From positions 4,154,001-4,218,000 of the forward strand of contig NZ_CP022989.1 in NCBI RefSeq assembly GCF_002278075.1: a DNA stretch of 64,000 bases, written 5' to 3'. Source of the stretch: Paraburkholderia aromaticivorans (GTDB taxonomy: Bacteria > Pseudomonadota > Gammaproteobacteria > Burkholderiales > Burkholderiaceae). The position numbers and the translations under genes were made by a program. The notes beneath the pieces were generated by a model, which saw nothing but the letters and a program-made list of their open reading frames with translations, searched no databases and was not told where the DNA came from. This document shows, piece by piece, positions 52,696 to 62,266 of the stretch. Position 1 is the stretch's first letter; every line of letters starts with the position of its first letter.

Positions 52696-54402
52696 TCAGT
52701 GCGTGCCCAACGGCCTGAGCAGATTACGCAACGCCGCCACGGTAATCGGACGCGAGAACCAGAAACCTTGCGCTTCATCGCAACCGAGCGCTTCGAGTTG
52801 CGCGGCCTGCTCCGCCGTTTCGACGCCTTCGGCCGTGACGCGCAGTTTGAGCGCATGCGCCATTGCGATGATGGCGCCGACCAGCGCCGCGCACTGCGGA
52901 TCGGTGCTCATGCGCATCACAAACGAGCGGTCGATTTTCAGGCGATTCAGCGGAAAACGCGTCAGATAGGCAAGGCTCGAATAACCCGTGCCGAAGTCGT
53001 CCACGGCCACTTCCACGCCCAGATCGCGCAACGCAAACAGCGTCTGCAAAGCTTGCTCGGTGTCGCCGAGCAACACACCCTCGGTGATTTCCACTTCAAG
53101 ATACGAAGGGTCGAGCGCCGCATCTTCCAGTGCTTCGCGGATCGTCTGGAACAGGTTCTGCCGCTGGAACTGCTGCGGCGACACATTCACCGCGAAGCGC
53201 GGCAACGTGCCGGTCAGCCGCAGCAATTTGCCGGCGTCGCGGCACGCGGTCCGGATCACCCATTCGCCGATCTGCTCGATCAAGCCCGCCTCCTCCGCGA
53301 CCGGCACGAATTCGACCGGGCTGATCAAGCCGCGCTGCGGATGATTCCAGCGCAGCAGCGTTTCCACTTGCGCGATGCGGCCGTTGGAGAGCGTCACCTG
53401 GGGTTGATACACCAGATGCAGTTGCTGACGCGCGATCGCTTCGCGCAGCATGGTTTCGAGTTCGAAGCGGCGCGCGGCCTGGCCTTCCAGCGCGGCGGAA
53501 AAGCGTCGCACCGCATTGCCGTTCACGGCCGAAGCCGCCGACAACGCCACGCCCGCGCGGCGCATCAGCGTAGGCGCGTCGCCGCCGTCGGCCGGATAAG
53601 CCACGATGCCGATGCTCGCGGTAATGTTCAACGTGGTGCCGGCGTAATCGATCGCTTCGGCGATGCGGCCGAGCGCTTCGGCGGCGAAGGCATCGGCGGC
53701 CGCGCCGGTTTCGTTGACCAGCAGGGCGAACTGCGTGCCGCCGATCGAGGCGATCGTACCGTCGTTGGGAAAGAGACCGCGCAAGCGTTCACCGACGATC
53801 TGCAGCACGAGCTCGGCCGCGTGCAAACCGAGCGCATCGCGCAGTTTGCGCAGATGATCGAGCTCGGCGATCAGCACGGTAAAACCGCTGCCGCTGCGCT
53901 GGCAACGCGCGATCGTCAGTTCCAGCCGTTCGGTGAAAAGCGTTTGATTCGGCAATCGGGTCACGCCGTCGTGATGCGCGACGTACCACAGGCGCGCTTC
54001 CGATTGCGCGTAACGCGTCATGTCGATGGCGATGCCCACGTAGCGCGCCGGCCCGGTGGCAGGACCAGGATGGGCCGGCCCCGCGACGAGCGGCGCCAAC
54101 GCCAGCACCACGCGAATCGGTGTGCCGTTGCGCCGCAGGAAACTCCATTCGCCTTCATAGCGCGAGGTCACCGTTGCCAGCGGCGGCAGTTCCGCGCGAC
54201 GCCTCGCGAATTCGGCCGGATCGAACAAAGACTCGAAGTTGCGCCGGCCGACCAGTTCTTCCGCGGTCAATCCTGTTAGCTTTTCGAAAGCGGCGTTGAC
54301 GGAATCGAACGTGCCGTCCGCAGTGCAGATGAACATGCCGCAAGGCGCCGAGGCTAGCGCGGCGTCGCGCGTACGCGATTCGGCGTAGAGGTGGTCTTGC
54401 AT
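52696..54402 (-). CDS. PAS-GGDEF-EAL protein, likely c-di-GMP phosphodiesterase
   Basis: 568 residues. A PAS domain (APCGMFICTADGTFDSVNAAF) spans ~15-135. The GGDEF domain near 150-300 has a degenerate signature (SIGGTQFALL instead of GGDEF), so no cyclase activity is expected. The EAL domain has ETLLRW (ExL), the catalytic residues in EITEG, DDFGTGYSS, LKIDRSF and TAEGVET, and QGFWFSRP. It should hydrolyse c-di-GMP, with the PAS and GGDEF-like parts as sensors. No membrane segment. Confidence 0.92.
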   Translation of the reverse strand: MQDHLYAESRTRDAALASAPCGMFICTADGTFDSVNAAFEKLTGLTAEELVGRRNFESLFDPAEFARRRAELPPLATVTSRYEGEWSFLRRNGTPIRVVLALAPLVAGPAHPGPATGPARYVGIAIDMTRYAQSEARLWYVAHHDGVTRLPNQTLFTERLELTIARCQRSGSGFTVLIAELDHLRKLRDALGLHAAELVLQIVGERLRGLFPNDGTIASIGGTQFALLVNETGAAADAFAAEALGRIAEAIDYAGTTLNITASIGIVAYPADGGDAPTLMRRAGVALSAASAVNGNAVRRFSAALEGQAARRFELETMLREAIARQQLHLVYQPQVTLSNGRIAQVETLLRWNHPQRGLISPVEFVPVAEEAGLIEQIGEWVIRTACRDAGKLLRLTGTLPRFAVNVSPQQFQRQNLFQTIREALEDAALDPSYLEVEITEGVLLGDTEQALQTLFALRDLGVEVAVDDFGTGYSSLAYLTRFPLNRLKIDRSFVMRMSTDPQCAALVGAIIAMAHALKLRVTAEGVETAEQAAQLEALGCDEAQGFWFSRPITVAALRNLLRPLGTH

Positions 54403-54899
54403 CGCGCCAGCCTTTTGATATTCCTGAGTAGTGGAAGCGATCGAACGTGATTTTGACGCGCGCGCAAACAGTCAAGCCCCGACACTCCGGTCCGGCGTCC
54501 CGGGCGACCGTGCGTATGATAACGGCTTTCGCGCGCGCCCCGACCTCGGCGCACTCGCATTCTTCGCGCCAATCGTTTCCCTTGGTGTAATCCCCGATCG
54601 TTGCCGCATCGGCGGCGAACGCTACCGCACGCCAGTGGCGGCCGCGCATCGTGCAGCCGTGGCAATCGGAACTGCAGTGGCGAGGGGAATGCGCAAGAAG
54701 GTTGAAACGTCAGCGCAGTCGCGCTCGTGCAGCACGTGCATGTCTGCAGAACCCGGTGGAGGTTCGTCGCATTCAGGTGCAGCCCCCGAGCGCGCGCAGA
54801 GGACGATAGCGGGATGCGGTGCGCCGCCCCATCCGCTGAATTGCACCTACGCGGTGTACTGACAAGCACGGGGTGCCGCAGCACCGCTACCGGGTAATC
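54403..54899. other. Intergenic region upstream of the EAL gene
   Basis: 497 bp. No supportable gene. It has a possible -10-like TATGATAA (54517-54524) and a pair AGGTGCA (54775-54781)/TGCACCT (54843-54849) that could form a long-range stem. No c-di-GMP riboswitch motif was found on either strand by eye. Confidence 0.3.
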
Positions 54900-55409
54900 T
54901 CAGGAAGCCGACGCGGCGCGCGGCAACGCGGCCTCGATAAACACTGCGCACAGCGCTTCCATGCCCTTCGCGTCTTCTTCGTCGAAGCGCGCGACGACCG
55001 GGCTGTCGACATCCCACACGCCGATCAGCGTGCCGTCCGGCGCGACGAGCGGCACGACGATTTCCGATTGCGAGGCCGAATCGCAGGCGATATGCCCGGG
55101 AAACTCATGCACGTCGCGCACCACCTGCGTCTGACGGGTTTGCGCGGCCGTGCCGCATACGCCCTTGCCGAGCGCGATACGCACGCACGCGGGCTTGCCC
55201 TGGAACGGCCCGACAACCAGTTCCCGACCGTCGTGGAAATAGAAGCCGGCCCAGTTCAGATCGCTCAGGGAGTGGAACACGAACGCGGAAAAATTCGCAG
55301 CGTTGGCGATCCAGTCGGTTTCGCCGGCGAGCAGCGAGCGCGCCTGGCCGATCAGTTCTTCGTAGTGCGCGGCTTTGGGCAAATGCGAGGCGGAGGAGAC
55401 TTCGAACAT
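54900..55409 (-). CDS. msrC: Free methionine-(R)-sulfoxide reductase (GAF fold)
   Basis: A 169-residue GAF-domain enzyme. The fRMsr pattern is clear: DWIANAANFSAFVFH, LNWAGFYFHDGRELVVGPFQ, the three cysteines in KPACVRI, GKGVCGTAA and FPGHIACDSAS, and SEIVVPL. It reduces free L-methionine-R-sulfoxide in the cytoplasm using thioredoxin-type donors. The catalytic cysteines are all present. Start MFEVSSASHLPKAAHYEELI is normal. Confidence 0.93.
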   Translation of the reverse strand: MFEVSSASHLPKAAHYEELIGQARSLLAGETDWIANAANFSAFVFHSLSDLNWAGFYFHDGRELVVGPFQGKPACVRIALGKGVCGTAAQTRQTQVVRDVHEFPGHIACDSASQSEIVVPLVAPDGTLIGVWDVDSPVVARFDEEDAKGMEALCAVFIEAALPRAASAS

Positions 55410-55598
55410 GACGGCGTCCGTGATGAAAGCGGAAAGAGAAACAGCGAGTCGTGCAGTTTAAAGCAAGCTGTCGTTTCGTTCACGCCGCGCATCGGCGCCG
55501 CGCCGCGCGCCCTGGCTCGTTCCTGCCGGTTCCGTCAGACCCGCCAGCTGTCATTCAACGCCGAAGCCGACGGGGATGAATCCGTTGAAAATCGACCA

Positions 55599-56021
55599 TC
55601 ACTCGACGCCGACGATCACGCTCGAAGCCTTGAAAATCGCCGTCGCCGCTTTGCCGTTCGCGAGACCGAGGCGATCGACGCTCTCATTGGTGATGATCGC
55701 CGCGATCCGCGCGCCGCCGGCGCCGATCGTCACCTCCGAATTCACCGCGCCCTTCGTGACCGCCGACACCGTACCGGCGATGCAATTGCGCGCCGACACC
55801 TGGTCTTTGGTCACGTCGACCATCACGATCACCGAGGATGCCTTGACCAGCGCGAACGCCTTCTTGCCCACCGCGAGGCCGAGCGAACTCGCGCTGCCGT
55901 GCGTGATGATCGAGACGATTTCCAGACCATCCTGGGTGCGCAGCGTGACTTCGTCGTTCACGGCGCCGTGGATGAGTCCGGTGACTTCGCCGGCAAACTG
56001 GTTGCGTGCGCTGGTTTGCAT
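55599..56021 (-). CDS. mop: Molbindin: two TOBE (Mop) domains
   Basis: A 140-residue protein made of two ~70-residue TOBE repeats: ARNQFAGEVTGLIHGAVNDEV with SSVIVMVD, then ARNCIAGTVSAVTKGAVNSEV with SSVIVGVE. Di-Mop molbindins bind molybdate/tungstate oxyanions in the cytoplasm for storage or homeostasis. ATG at 56021 lies 6 nt after AGGAG; an upstream frame to 56426 lacks family support. No mod transporter is adjacent. Confidence 0.92.
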   Translation of the reverse strand: MQTSARNQFAGEVTGLIHGAVNDEVTLRTQDGLEIVSIITHGSASSLGLAVGKKAFALVKASSVIVMVDVTKDQVSARNCIAGTVSAVTKGAVNSEVTIGAGGARIAAIITNESVDRLGLANGKAATAIFKASSVIVGVE

Positions 56022-56280
56022 GTTGATCTCCTGAGCATGCCGCCTCGCAATGAGCATTGTCGAGGCGAAGCGTTTGGGTAGGCAGCGAGTGTAGCGGAAC
56101 GCTCGCCGGTTGCGGCGGCCCGCGCGTGAAGCGCGGTACCGCACAGGCGCGCATGACCACGCGAACCCTGATGAAAGCACGTGAGCGTCGCCTTTGACCG
56201 GCCTAACGCGGCGCCCGCCACCTGCGCCTGAACGCGCCGACACCGTATCATCGTGCCCTCGACCTTCTTCGCGCAATCTC

Positions 56281-57936
56281 ATGCCTGCTGCCGCTCTATC
56301 CCGCCTCGCCGCCGCATGGCCGAATGCCTGCCGCGCCGCCGTGCTGGGCGCCGCCCTCGTGGCGGTCGCCGCCTGCAGCAATCCGTCGCCCACGCGCGAC
56401 GCACACGCGCCGCTCGACACGGTCACGCTGTTTCCGATCGCCGGCTACGACCAGAACGTCGATCACTGGCTGGAACCGGACAGCCCGGGCTACGACCAGC
56501 CGTTCCTGAGCCCCGCGGATCAGCAGGCGCATTTCCGGGTTCTTTACGCGCGCTACTTCGGCACCGCCGCCACCGCGCCCTCGCCATGGAATGCCAGCTT
56601 TGTGGCGACGCGGGTCTATCGCCAGCAAGGCGCGGACATTGCCGCATTGCAGCAGCGGCGTCTCGACAAATTCGACAACACCGGCAAGAGCGGCGCGGGC
56701 ATCGGCTATGGCGAAAACTTCCGGCCGCACGACAAGGCGTGGATCGAAGCGATCGCGCAAAACATGAATGTCGCGCAATTCAGGCAGACGCCCGTTTACC
56801 GGCCCGAGCGCCGCGCGATCGCCACCGGCAACCTGATGGTGCGCGAACTGCCGACCACCGACCCGTCGTTCTACGACCACCGTCTGGCCGGCGAAGGCTA
56901 TCCGTTCGACAACCTGCAGATTTCGGCGGTACGGCCGGGCACGCCGCTCTACGTGCTCGGCGGCACAGTCGACGGCGCGTGGCTCTATGTGCAGACGCCC
57001 GATGTGCAGGGCTGGGTGCGCAGCGACGGCGTCGGCATGGCCGACGACCGCTTCGTCGACACATGGCGCGCCGCAACAGGCAAATCGCTCGGCGCGGTGA
57101 TCGTCGCGTCGGCGGCAGTGCGCGACAGCCGCGGCGTGTTCCGTTTCGACGCACCGGCCGGCACGCTGCTGCCGCTCGTCGCGGCCGAAGCCGCACGGCC
57201 GGCGCCGGCAAAACGTGCCGTCAGCGAGGCGGGCAACGCGAGCCTATCAGCCAACGCAAGCGGCACCCGCGGCACGGCCGGCACCCCGCCGACGCGTCAG
57301 GTGCTCGTCCCGGCTCGCAACGCGGACGGCGAGGCGCTGATCCGCACCGCGATCCTGAGCGACGCGCAAATCGCGCCGATACCGCTTGCCGCCACCCCGC
57401 GCCATCTCGCGATGCTGATGAAGACGCTGATCGGACGGCCGTACGGCTGGGGCAATAGCGGCCTTTACAACGACTGTTCGTCGGAACTACAGAGCATTTT
57501 CGCGGCGTTCGGCGTCTGGCTGCCGCGCCATTCGTCCACGCAAATGAGCGCCGGGCGCATGATCGACCTGTCGTCCTCCACGCCCGCGCAGCGGCTCGAC
57601 TATCTGGCGCAGCACGGCGAGCCGTTGCGTACGCTGATCTACATCGGCGGCCATGTCATGCTGTATATCGGCAACACGACCCGCAACGGCAACGCGGTGC
57701 CGGTCGTCTATCAGGACGTGTGGGGCTTGCGCCCCGCCGACAATAGCCGGCGCGCGGTGATCGGCGGTTCGGTGATTTTGCCGCTTTTCGAACACATTCC
57801 CGAAGACGCCACGCTGCAATCGCTCGCCGCCACGCCGACGTTCCAGATCAGCATTCTCGGCGCGCCGCCGGGCTCGCCTGGCTCTACCCCGGAGCCGTCC
57901 GCCGCGCCGCAGGAAGAGGACAATCCCGCAGGCTGA
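56281..57936 (+). CDS. NlpC/P60-type SH3-domain lipoprotein
   Basis: A 551-residue exported lipoprotein (signal peptide with lipobox VAVAAC, then SNPS). It has an N_NLPC_P60-like region with the NMNVAQFRQTPVYRPERRAI block, then SH3-like domains (NLMVRELPTTDPSFYDH; PGTPLYVLGGTVDGAWLYVQ). The C-terminal papain-like domain has catalytic Cys in YNDCSSELQSIFAAFG and His in YIGGHVMLYIG. It should cleave peptidoglycan peptide bonds in the periplasm. The Pro-rich tail is disordered. ATG at 56281 gives the best signal peptide. Confidence 0.88.
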   Translation: MPAAALSRLAAAWPNACRAAVLGAALVAVAACSNPSPTRDAHAPLDTVTLFPIAGYDQNVDHWLEPDSPGYDQPFLSPADQQAHFRVLYARYFGTAATAPSPWNASFVATRVYRQQGADIAALQQRRLDKFDNTGKSGAGIGYGENFRPHDKAWIEAIAQNMNVAQFRQTPVYRPERRAIATGNLMVRELPTTDPSFYDHRLAGEGYPFDNLQISAVRPGTPLYVLGGTVDGAWLYVQTPDVQGWVRSDGVGMADDRFVDTWRAATGKSLGAVIVASAAVRDSRGVFRFDAPAGTLLPLVAAEAARPAPAKRAVSEAGNASLSANASGTRGTAGTPPTRQVLVPARNADGEALIRTAILSDAQIAPIPLAATPRHLAMLMKTLIGRPYGWGNSGLYNDCSSELQSIFAAFGVWLPRHSSTQMSAGRMIDLSSSTPAQRLDYLAQHGEPLRTLIYIGGHVMLYIGNTTRNGNAVPVVYQDVWGLRPADNSRRAVIGGSVILPLFEHIPEDATLQSLAATPTFQISILGAPPGSPGSTPEPSAAPQEEDNPAG

Positions 57937-58089
57937 CATCAGGACCGCGCGCCTGCCGCAAGCGCGGCGTCGAAAATATTTTTTCCGGAGTGTCGATTCG
58001 ACAGTGGCGAACTCGTCGCAACGTTGAAGGCCTGACTCACCCAGTCGGTCTTTCAACTCACGAACCCGTTACTTCAAGGAGTCGCCGTC

Positions 58090-58554
58090 ATGTCGAGCAA
58101 CGCTGTCAAACCGATCCCCGACGGGATGCACTCGCTCACCCCGTATCTGATCTGCGCCAACGCCGCGCAAGCCATCGCGTTCTACGCGAAGGCCTTCAAC
58201 GCCGTCGAGCAGGTGCGCCTGCCCGGCCCGGGCGGCAAGGTCATGCACGCCACCCTGAAGATCGGCGATTCGATGCTGATGCTGACCGACGAATGGCCGG
58301 AACACCAGTCATTCGGCCCGAATTCGCTGAAGGGCACGCCGGTCACGATTCACCACTATGTGGAAGATGTCGACGCCAGCTTCAAGCAGGCCGTCGAGGC
58401 CGGCGCGACCGTCGTGATGCCCGTCACCGACATGTTCTGGGGCGACCGCTACGGCCAGTTGAAAGACCCGTTCGGCCATAGCTGGTCGCTGGCCACGCAC
58501 AAGCGCGATCTGAGCGCGCAAGAAATCCAGCAAGCCATGGCCGCCATGAAGTAA
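58090..58554 (+). CDS. VOC family protein (PhnB-like glyoxalase fold)
   Basis: 154 residues with paired beta-alpha-beta-beta-beta units: LTPYLICANAAQAIAFYAKAF and GTPVTIHHYVEDVDASFKQA, ending DPFGHSWSLATHKRDLS, typical of the PhnB-like VOC group. Such proteins are metal-dependent enzymes or binding proteins of unknown substrate. GGAG lies 10 nt upstream of the ATG. It forms a pair with the next VOC gene 36 nt downstream. Confidence 0.88.
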   Translation: MSSNAVKPIPDGMHSLTPYLICANAAQAIAFYAKAFNAVEQVRLPGPGGKVMHATLKIGDSMLMLTDEWPEHQSFGPNSLKGTPVTIHHYVEDVDASFKQAVEAGATVVMPVTDMFWGDRYGQLKDPFGHSWSLATHKRDLSAQEIQQAMAAMK

Positions 58555-58590
58555 CGGGCGGCCCGTCCGGCGAGAAGGAGGAGCAAACTC

Positions 58591-59061
58591 ATGCAAAAGA
58601 TCGCACCGTGTCTGTGGTTCGACGGCAAGGCGGAAGAAGCGGCACGCTTCTACACGTCCGTGTTTTCCGATTCCCGCATCGCCACGACGATGCATTACAC
58701 GGACGCCGGTCCGGGCCCGAAAGGCGACGTGCTGGCCGTCACGTTCGAGATCGAAGGCCAGGAGTTCATGGCGCTGAACGGCGGTCCGCAGTTCACCTTC
58801 ACGCCGGCAATTTCGCTGTTCGTGCACTGCAAGTCGCAGCAGGAGATCGACCACTACTGGACGAAGCTCTGCGACGGCGGTAAGCCGTGGCAATGCGGCT
58901 GGCTGCAGGACCGGTTCGGCGTCTCGTGGCAGATCGCGCCGGACGTGCTCGGCGAGATGCTGCGCGACCCGGACACCGTCAAGGCGAGCCGTGTAATGGC
59001 GGCCATGATGAAAATGGTCAAGCTGGATATCGCGCCGCTCGAAGCGGCGTATCGCGGTTAG
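58591..59061 (+). CDS. VOC family protein (3-demethylubiquinone methyltransferase-like fold)
   Basis: 156 residues: MQKIAPCLWFDGKAEEAARF, NGGPQFTFTPAISLFVHC, GGKPWQCGWLQDRFGVSWQI. This is the PF06983-type VOC subgroup, once misnamed 3-demethylubiquinone methyltransferase. No methyltransferase motif is present. AGGAGGAG precedes the ATG. It is probably transcribed with the preceding VOC gene; substrate unknown. Confidence 0.88.
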   Translation: MQKIAPCLWFDGKAEEAARFYTSVFSDSRIATTMHYTDAGPGPKGDVLAVTFEIEGQEFMALNGGPQFTFTPAISLFVHCKSQQEIDHYWTKLCDGGKPWQCGWLQDRFGVSWQIAPDVLGEMLRDPDTVKASRVMAAMMKMVKLDIAPLEAAYRG

Positions 59062-59186
59062 CCGTGTGACGGAGCGTGCGGCCGGTGCAGATTTGCCATG
59101 GCTGCACGGCCACTAACGTAGCCGGGGCGCAAGACCGCCATCTTTGATAGGATCGGTCTCGACCCATAAACGGCGGGACATGAACG

Positions 59187-60395
59187 GTGCGCGTCAACCA
59201 TCAGGCTTTCTTCTGCTCGCTGTTTGTCGCGCGTCTCGCCGATCAGGTTCTGCTGTTTCTCGTGCCGCTCGTCGTCTTCCAGACCACGCACCAGATTTCG
59301 TGGTCGGGGCTTGCGTTCTTTATCGAAACCTTGCCCCGCTATCTGGTGTTTCCTTTTTTCGGCGCCTTGTGCGACCGCGTCTCGCCGCTCAGATTGATGC
59401 GCGTCAGCCAGACCGTGCGCGCGCTGGCGTGTTTCGGCGGCGTGCTGGCTTACGCGCTGTTCGGCGGCATCGGCTGGCTGATCGCGCTCTCGGCCGTGTG
59501 CGGCGTGTTGACGAGCCAGGGGCTGGTCGCGCGCGAAGTCATGCTGCCGCAGATCTTCAGCACGCAGCAGTTTCAGCGTGTGCTCGCCTATTCGCAGTTG
59601 GCCGATCAATTGGGTTTCGTGCTCGGTCCGATGCTCGCCGCGCTGCTGCTCGGCTTATGGCGTTGGGAGTGGGTAGTCGGCGCGACCGGTGCGCTGTTTC
59701 TGCTCGCCGATGGCGCGCTGCTGCTGTGGCAACGCACGAGCGGTTTCCGCGCCGCCGAGCCGCCGCCCGCCGCTGCCGGCCACTGGACGCGGCCCATGCG
59801 CATCGCGTTGCGTCATGTGCTGGTGCTGCCCGGCCTGAAGAAAATCGTGCTGCTCGCCGCCGCCGAAAATCTGGTGATCGGCGTGACGCTTGCCACGTCC
59901 GCCGCGATGGTGACCGGCTTTCATGCGCAATCGAATCACTACTATGCCGGGCTGCAAACCGCCGGCGCCGTGGCCACCGTGCTGATTCTGTTGACGATCG
60001 CACGAGCCGCATGGACGGCCCGGACCTTGGGCCTCGTCGCTTTCGTTTCGATCTGCGCGGGCGGCGTGATCGCCGGCGCAAGCGCGGCGCCGTGGGGCTA
60101 TGCGCTCGGCTTCCTGCTGATCGTCGGCTTCGACAAGATGTTCAACGTGTACATCCGCGGCGCGCGGCAGCAAATCATTCCGCCACAGGACTACGGCAAG
60201 ACGACGGGCGTGGTGATCCTGCTGAACAACATGACGCAACCGCTCGCCGGCTTGCTGGTGAGCGTGTTTTCGACACGGGCGCAAACCGGCCCGCTGATCG
60301 TGATGCTGTCGCTGACCATGGGCGGCATAGGCGCGGCGGTGTCGGTCGGCGCGGCGCTGGCGCGCCGAAAGCGCGCGCTGGCGCTTGGGGAATGA
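59187..60395 (+). CDS. MFS transporter
   Basis: A 402-residue, 12-helix major facilitator, starting with GTG (MRVNHQAFFCSLFVARLADQ). The loop 2-3 signature region reads FFGALCDRVSPLRLMRVSQT and the acidic DQVLLFLVPLVVF helix 1 is typical of small exporters. Helices continue to GAALARRKRAL. Substrate unknown. It lies alone on the plus strand, convergent with the transglutaminase genes. Confidence 0.88.
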   Translation: MRVNHQAFFCSLFVARLADQVLLFLVPLVVFQTTHQISWSGLAFFIETLPRYLVFPFFGALCDRVSPLRLMRVSQTVRALACFGGVLAYALFGGIGWLIALSAVCGVLTSQGLVAREVMLPQIFSTQQFQRVLAYSQLADQLGFVLGPMLAALLLGLWRWEWVVGATGALFLLADGALLLWQRTSGFRAAEPPPAAAGHWTRPMRIALRHVLVLPGLKKIVLLAAAENLVIGVTLATSAAMVTGFHAQSNHYYAGLQTAGAVATVLILLTIARAAWTARTLGLVAFVSICAGGVIAGASAAPWGYALGFLLIVGFDKMFNVYIRGARQQIIPPQDYGKTTGVVILLNNMTQPLAGLLVSVFSTRAQTGPLIVMLSLTMGGIGAAVSVGAALARRKRALALGE

Positions 60396-60459
60396 TGCCG
60401 CGCCGGCTCACGTGAGCGCCCCCGTATGAACGCCCGAGAGGTCTTTATCCGCAACGCGC

Positions 60460-61263
60460 CTAGACCGGCTCGCACACCACTTCGAACTTCAGCAGTTTCG
60501 TCGGCCCGAAGGCATTGCTGATCGCCACGTCGGCCGCGTCGCGCCCGCGCGCCATCAGCACGCGTCCCGTGCGCGGCGCATTGTTGCGCGGGTCGAAGGT
60601 CTGCCAGCAGCCGCCTATATACGCCTCGAACCACGCGGCGAAATCCATCGTGGCGTAAGGCGGCGGCAGGCCGACGTCGCTGATATAGCCCGTGCAATAA
60701 CGCGCCGGGATATTCATGGCCCGGCATAGCGCCACGGCCAGATGCGCGAAGTCCCGGCACACGCCCTTGCGCTCTTGCCAGGCTTGCCACGCGGTCTTGG
60801 TCGGCCGCGCGAAGTCGTAGCCGAACACGATGTGGTTGTGCACGTAGTTGCAAATCGCATCCACACGCCCGCGGCCGAGCGGCAGCGTGCCGAAGGTCTG
60901 CCATGCGAATTCGGAGAGCAGATCGGTTTCGCAATAGCGGCTGCCCAGCAGAAACACCAGCGTATCGTCAGGCAGCATTTCCACCGGATGCTGCTCGGTG
61001 TACGGCGGCCGTGTCTCCGGCTCGGACGACACCTCCAGCACCGCGCTCGTCGAGAACGAGACTTTTCCCGGCGGTGCCACGAGCCGGCTGCACAGGTTGC
61101 CGAAGCTGTCGCGATACTGGCGGATCGGCACCGCCGGATCGACCATCAGCAGATCGGGATTCAGCACTTCTTTCGCATGCGAATAGTGGGTGTTCAACAT
61201 CAGCAGCATCGGCGTCGGTTGCACACACTCATAGACCAGTTCGTACCCAACGCGCAATTTCAT
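60460..61263 (-). CDS. Transglutaminase-like protein, variant active site
   Basis: 267 residues. The N-terminal beta domain (MKLRVGYELVYECVQPTPML) is followed by a transglutaminase core with Cys in RKGVCRDFAHLAVALCRAM. In the usual His position the sequence reads MDFAAWFEAYIGG, then WQTFDPRNNAPRTGRV. The Asp-bearing FDPR is kept, so the triad lacks its normal His. This class is cytoplasmic and probably a peptidase. ATG 61263 has an AAAGGG region upstream; 61290 is an alternative. It is followed on the same strand by the second copy's gene start 104 nt away. Confidence 0.85.
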   Translation of the reverse strand: MKLRVGYELVYECVQPTPMLLMLNTHYSHAKEVLNPDLLMVDPAVPIRQYRDSFGNLCSRLVAPPGKVSFSTSAVLEVSSEPETRPPYTEQHPVEMLPDDTLVFLLGSRYCETDLLSEFAWQTFGTLPLGRGRVDAICNYVHNHIVFGYDFARPTKTAWQAWQERKGVCRDFAHLAVALCRAMNIPARYCTGYISDVGLPPPYATMDFAAWFEAYIGGCWQTFDPRNNAPRTGRVLMARGRDAADVAISNAFGPTKLLKFEVVCEPV

Positions 61264-61366
61264 CGCAGCGCCCTTTTCCAGTTGAAACATTCAGTTGACG
61301 TGCGAACACGTTTCGATTCGAGCCTGCGGAACACTCAACGTGCTCTTGTTCGCCCTTGCTGCACAC

Positions 61367-62266
61367 TCATGCGCCTTCCGTCACACTCACATCCACCTGC
61401 AAGCCGCGGAACGAACGCGGCGCGCCGTGCCACGTGCCCCATAACGGCAGCGCCTGGTAGGCGTTCCACGCCACCGCCACGCGAATCAGATGGCGGTTGC
61501 CGACAATACTGTTGGTCGGATCGAAATCGACCCAGCCGGCGCCCGGCAGATAGATCTGCAGCCACGCGTGCGTCGCGCCGCCGCCCTGGGTGGCGTCGTG
61601 CTCCGGCACGAACAGATAGCCGCTCACGAAACGCGCCGCGAGACCCAGCGAGCGCACCGCGTCCATCATCAGCACGGCGAAATCGCGGCAACTGCCGCTG
61701 CGGCTGCGCAAGGTGTCACCCGGGCGATTCACGCCTTTTTCCGTGCGGCGCACGTAAAGGAACGTGCTCTTGATTTCGAGCGTCATGGCACGTAACAGCG
61801 TCATCGTGCTGCCGGCGCCAGCCGTGCCGCTCTTCGTCGCGCCCGCCGCGGTGGGCACGAAACGGCGCGCCCATTCGTCCACGTCGCTGTCCGGATACGG
61901 GCGGCTGCGTGCGTTCACGAGATCGGACGCTTCCTCGTTCGTGTACGCGAACGGCCAGTTCACCGCGTACGGTTCGAGCGCGTAATCGGGCATGGGCGTT
62001 TCGAAGTGCTCGAGCGTCACTTCGCTGTCGAAGCGCAATTCGCGCGCCTTGTCCGCGAAACTCGCGACCGCCACCGAGTTGTCGAATACGTCGTGCAGCC
62101 AATGCAGCCGCGTCGGCGTAGGTGTGATCACCAACTGGTTGGTAACGAGGCGCAAGTCATGGCTCGCACGCGGACGGAACATCATGCGATGCTCGCCGAA
62201 GCGCACGGGTTCCGAGTAACGGTAGACACTGACGTGGCGCACCGTGAATCGCTGCGGCTCATTCAT
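61367..62266 (-). CDS. Transglutaminase-like cysteine peptidase
   Basis: 299 residues. The N-terminal domain VRHVSVYRYSEPVRFGEHRM matches the bacterial transglutaminase N-terminal domain. The core has Cys in SGSCRDFAVLMMDAVRSLGL, His in GATHAWLQIYLPGAGW and Asp in DFDPTNS, a complete catalytic triad. Such soluble proteins are thought to be proteases and often occur with partner copies, as here with the gene at 60460-61263. Length is normal. Confidence 0.9.
   Translation of the reverse strand: MNEPQRFTVRHVSVYRYSEPVRFGEHRMMFRPRASHDLRLVTNQLVITPTPTRLHWLHDVFDNSVAVASFADKARELRFDSEVTLEHFETPMPDYALEPYAVNWPFAYTNEEASDLVNARSRPYPDSDVDEWARRFVPTAAGATKSGTAGAGSTMTLLRAMTLEIKSTFLYVRRTEKGVNRPGDTLRSRSGSCRDFAVLMMDAVRSLGLAARFVSGYLFVPEHDATQGGGATHAWLQIYLPGAGWVDFDPTNSIVGNRHLIRVAVAWNAYQALPLWGTWHGAPRSFRGLQVDVSVTEGA

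Noticed and set aside
54517-54899. Possible c-di-GMP riboswitch upstream of the EAL gene
   Set aside because: Both strands were read for the GEMM core motifs; none was found.
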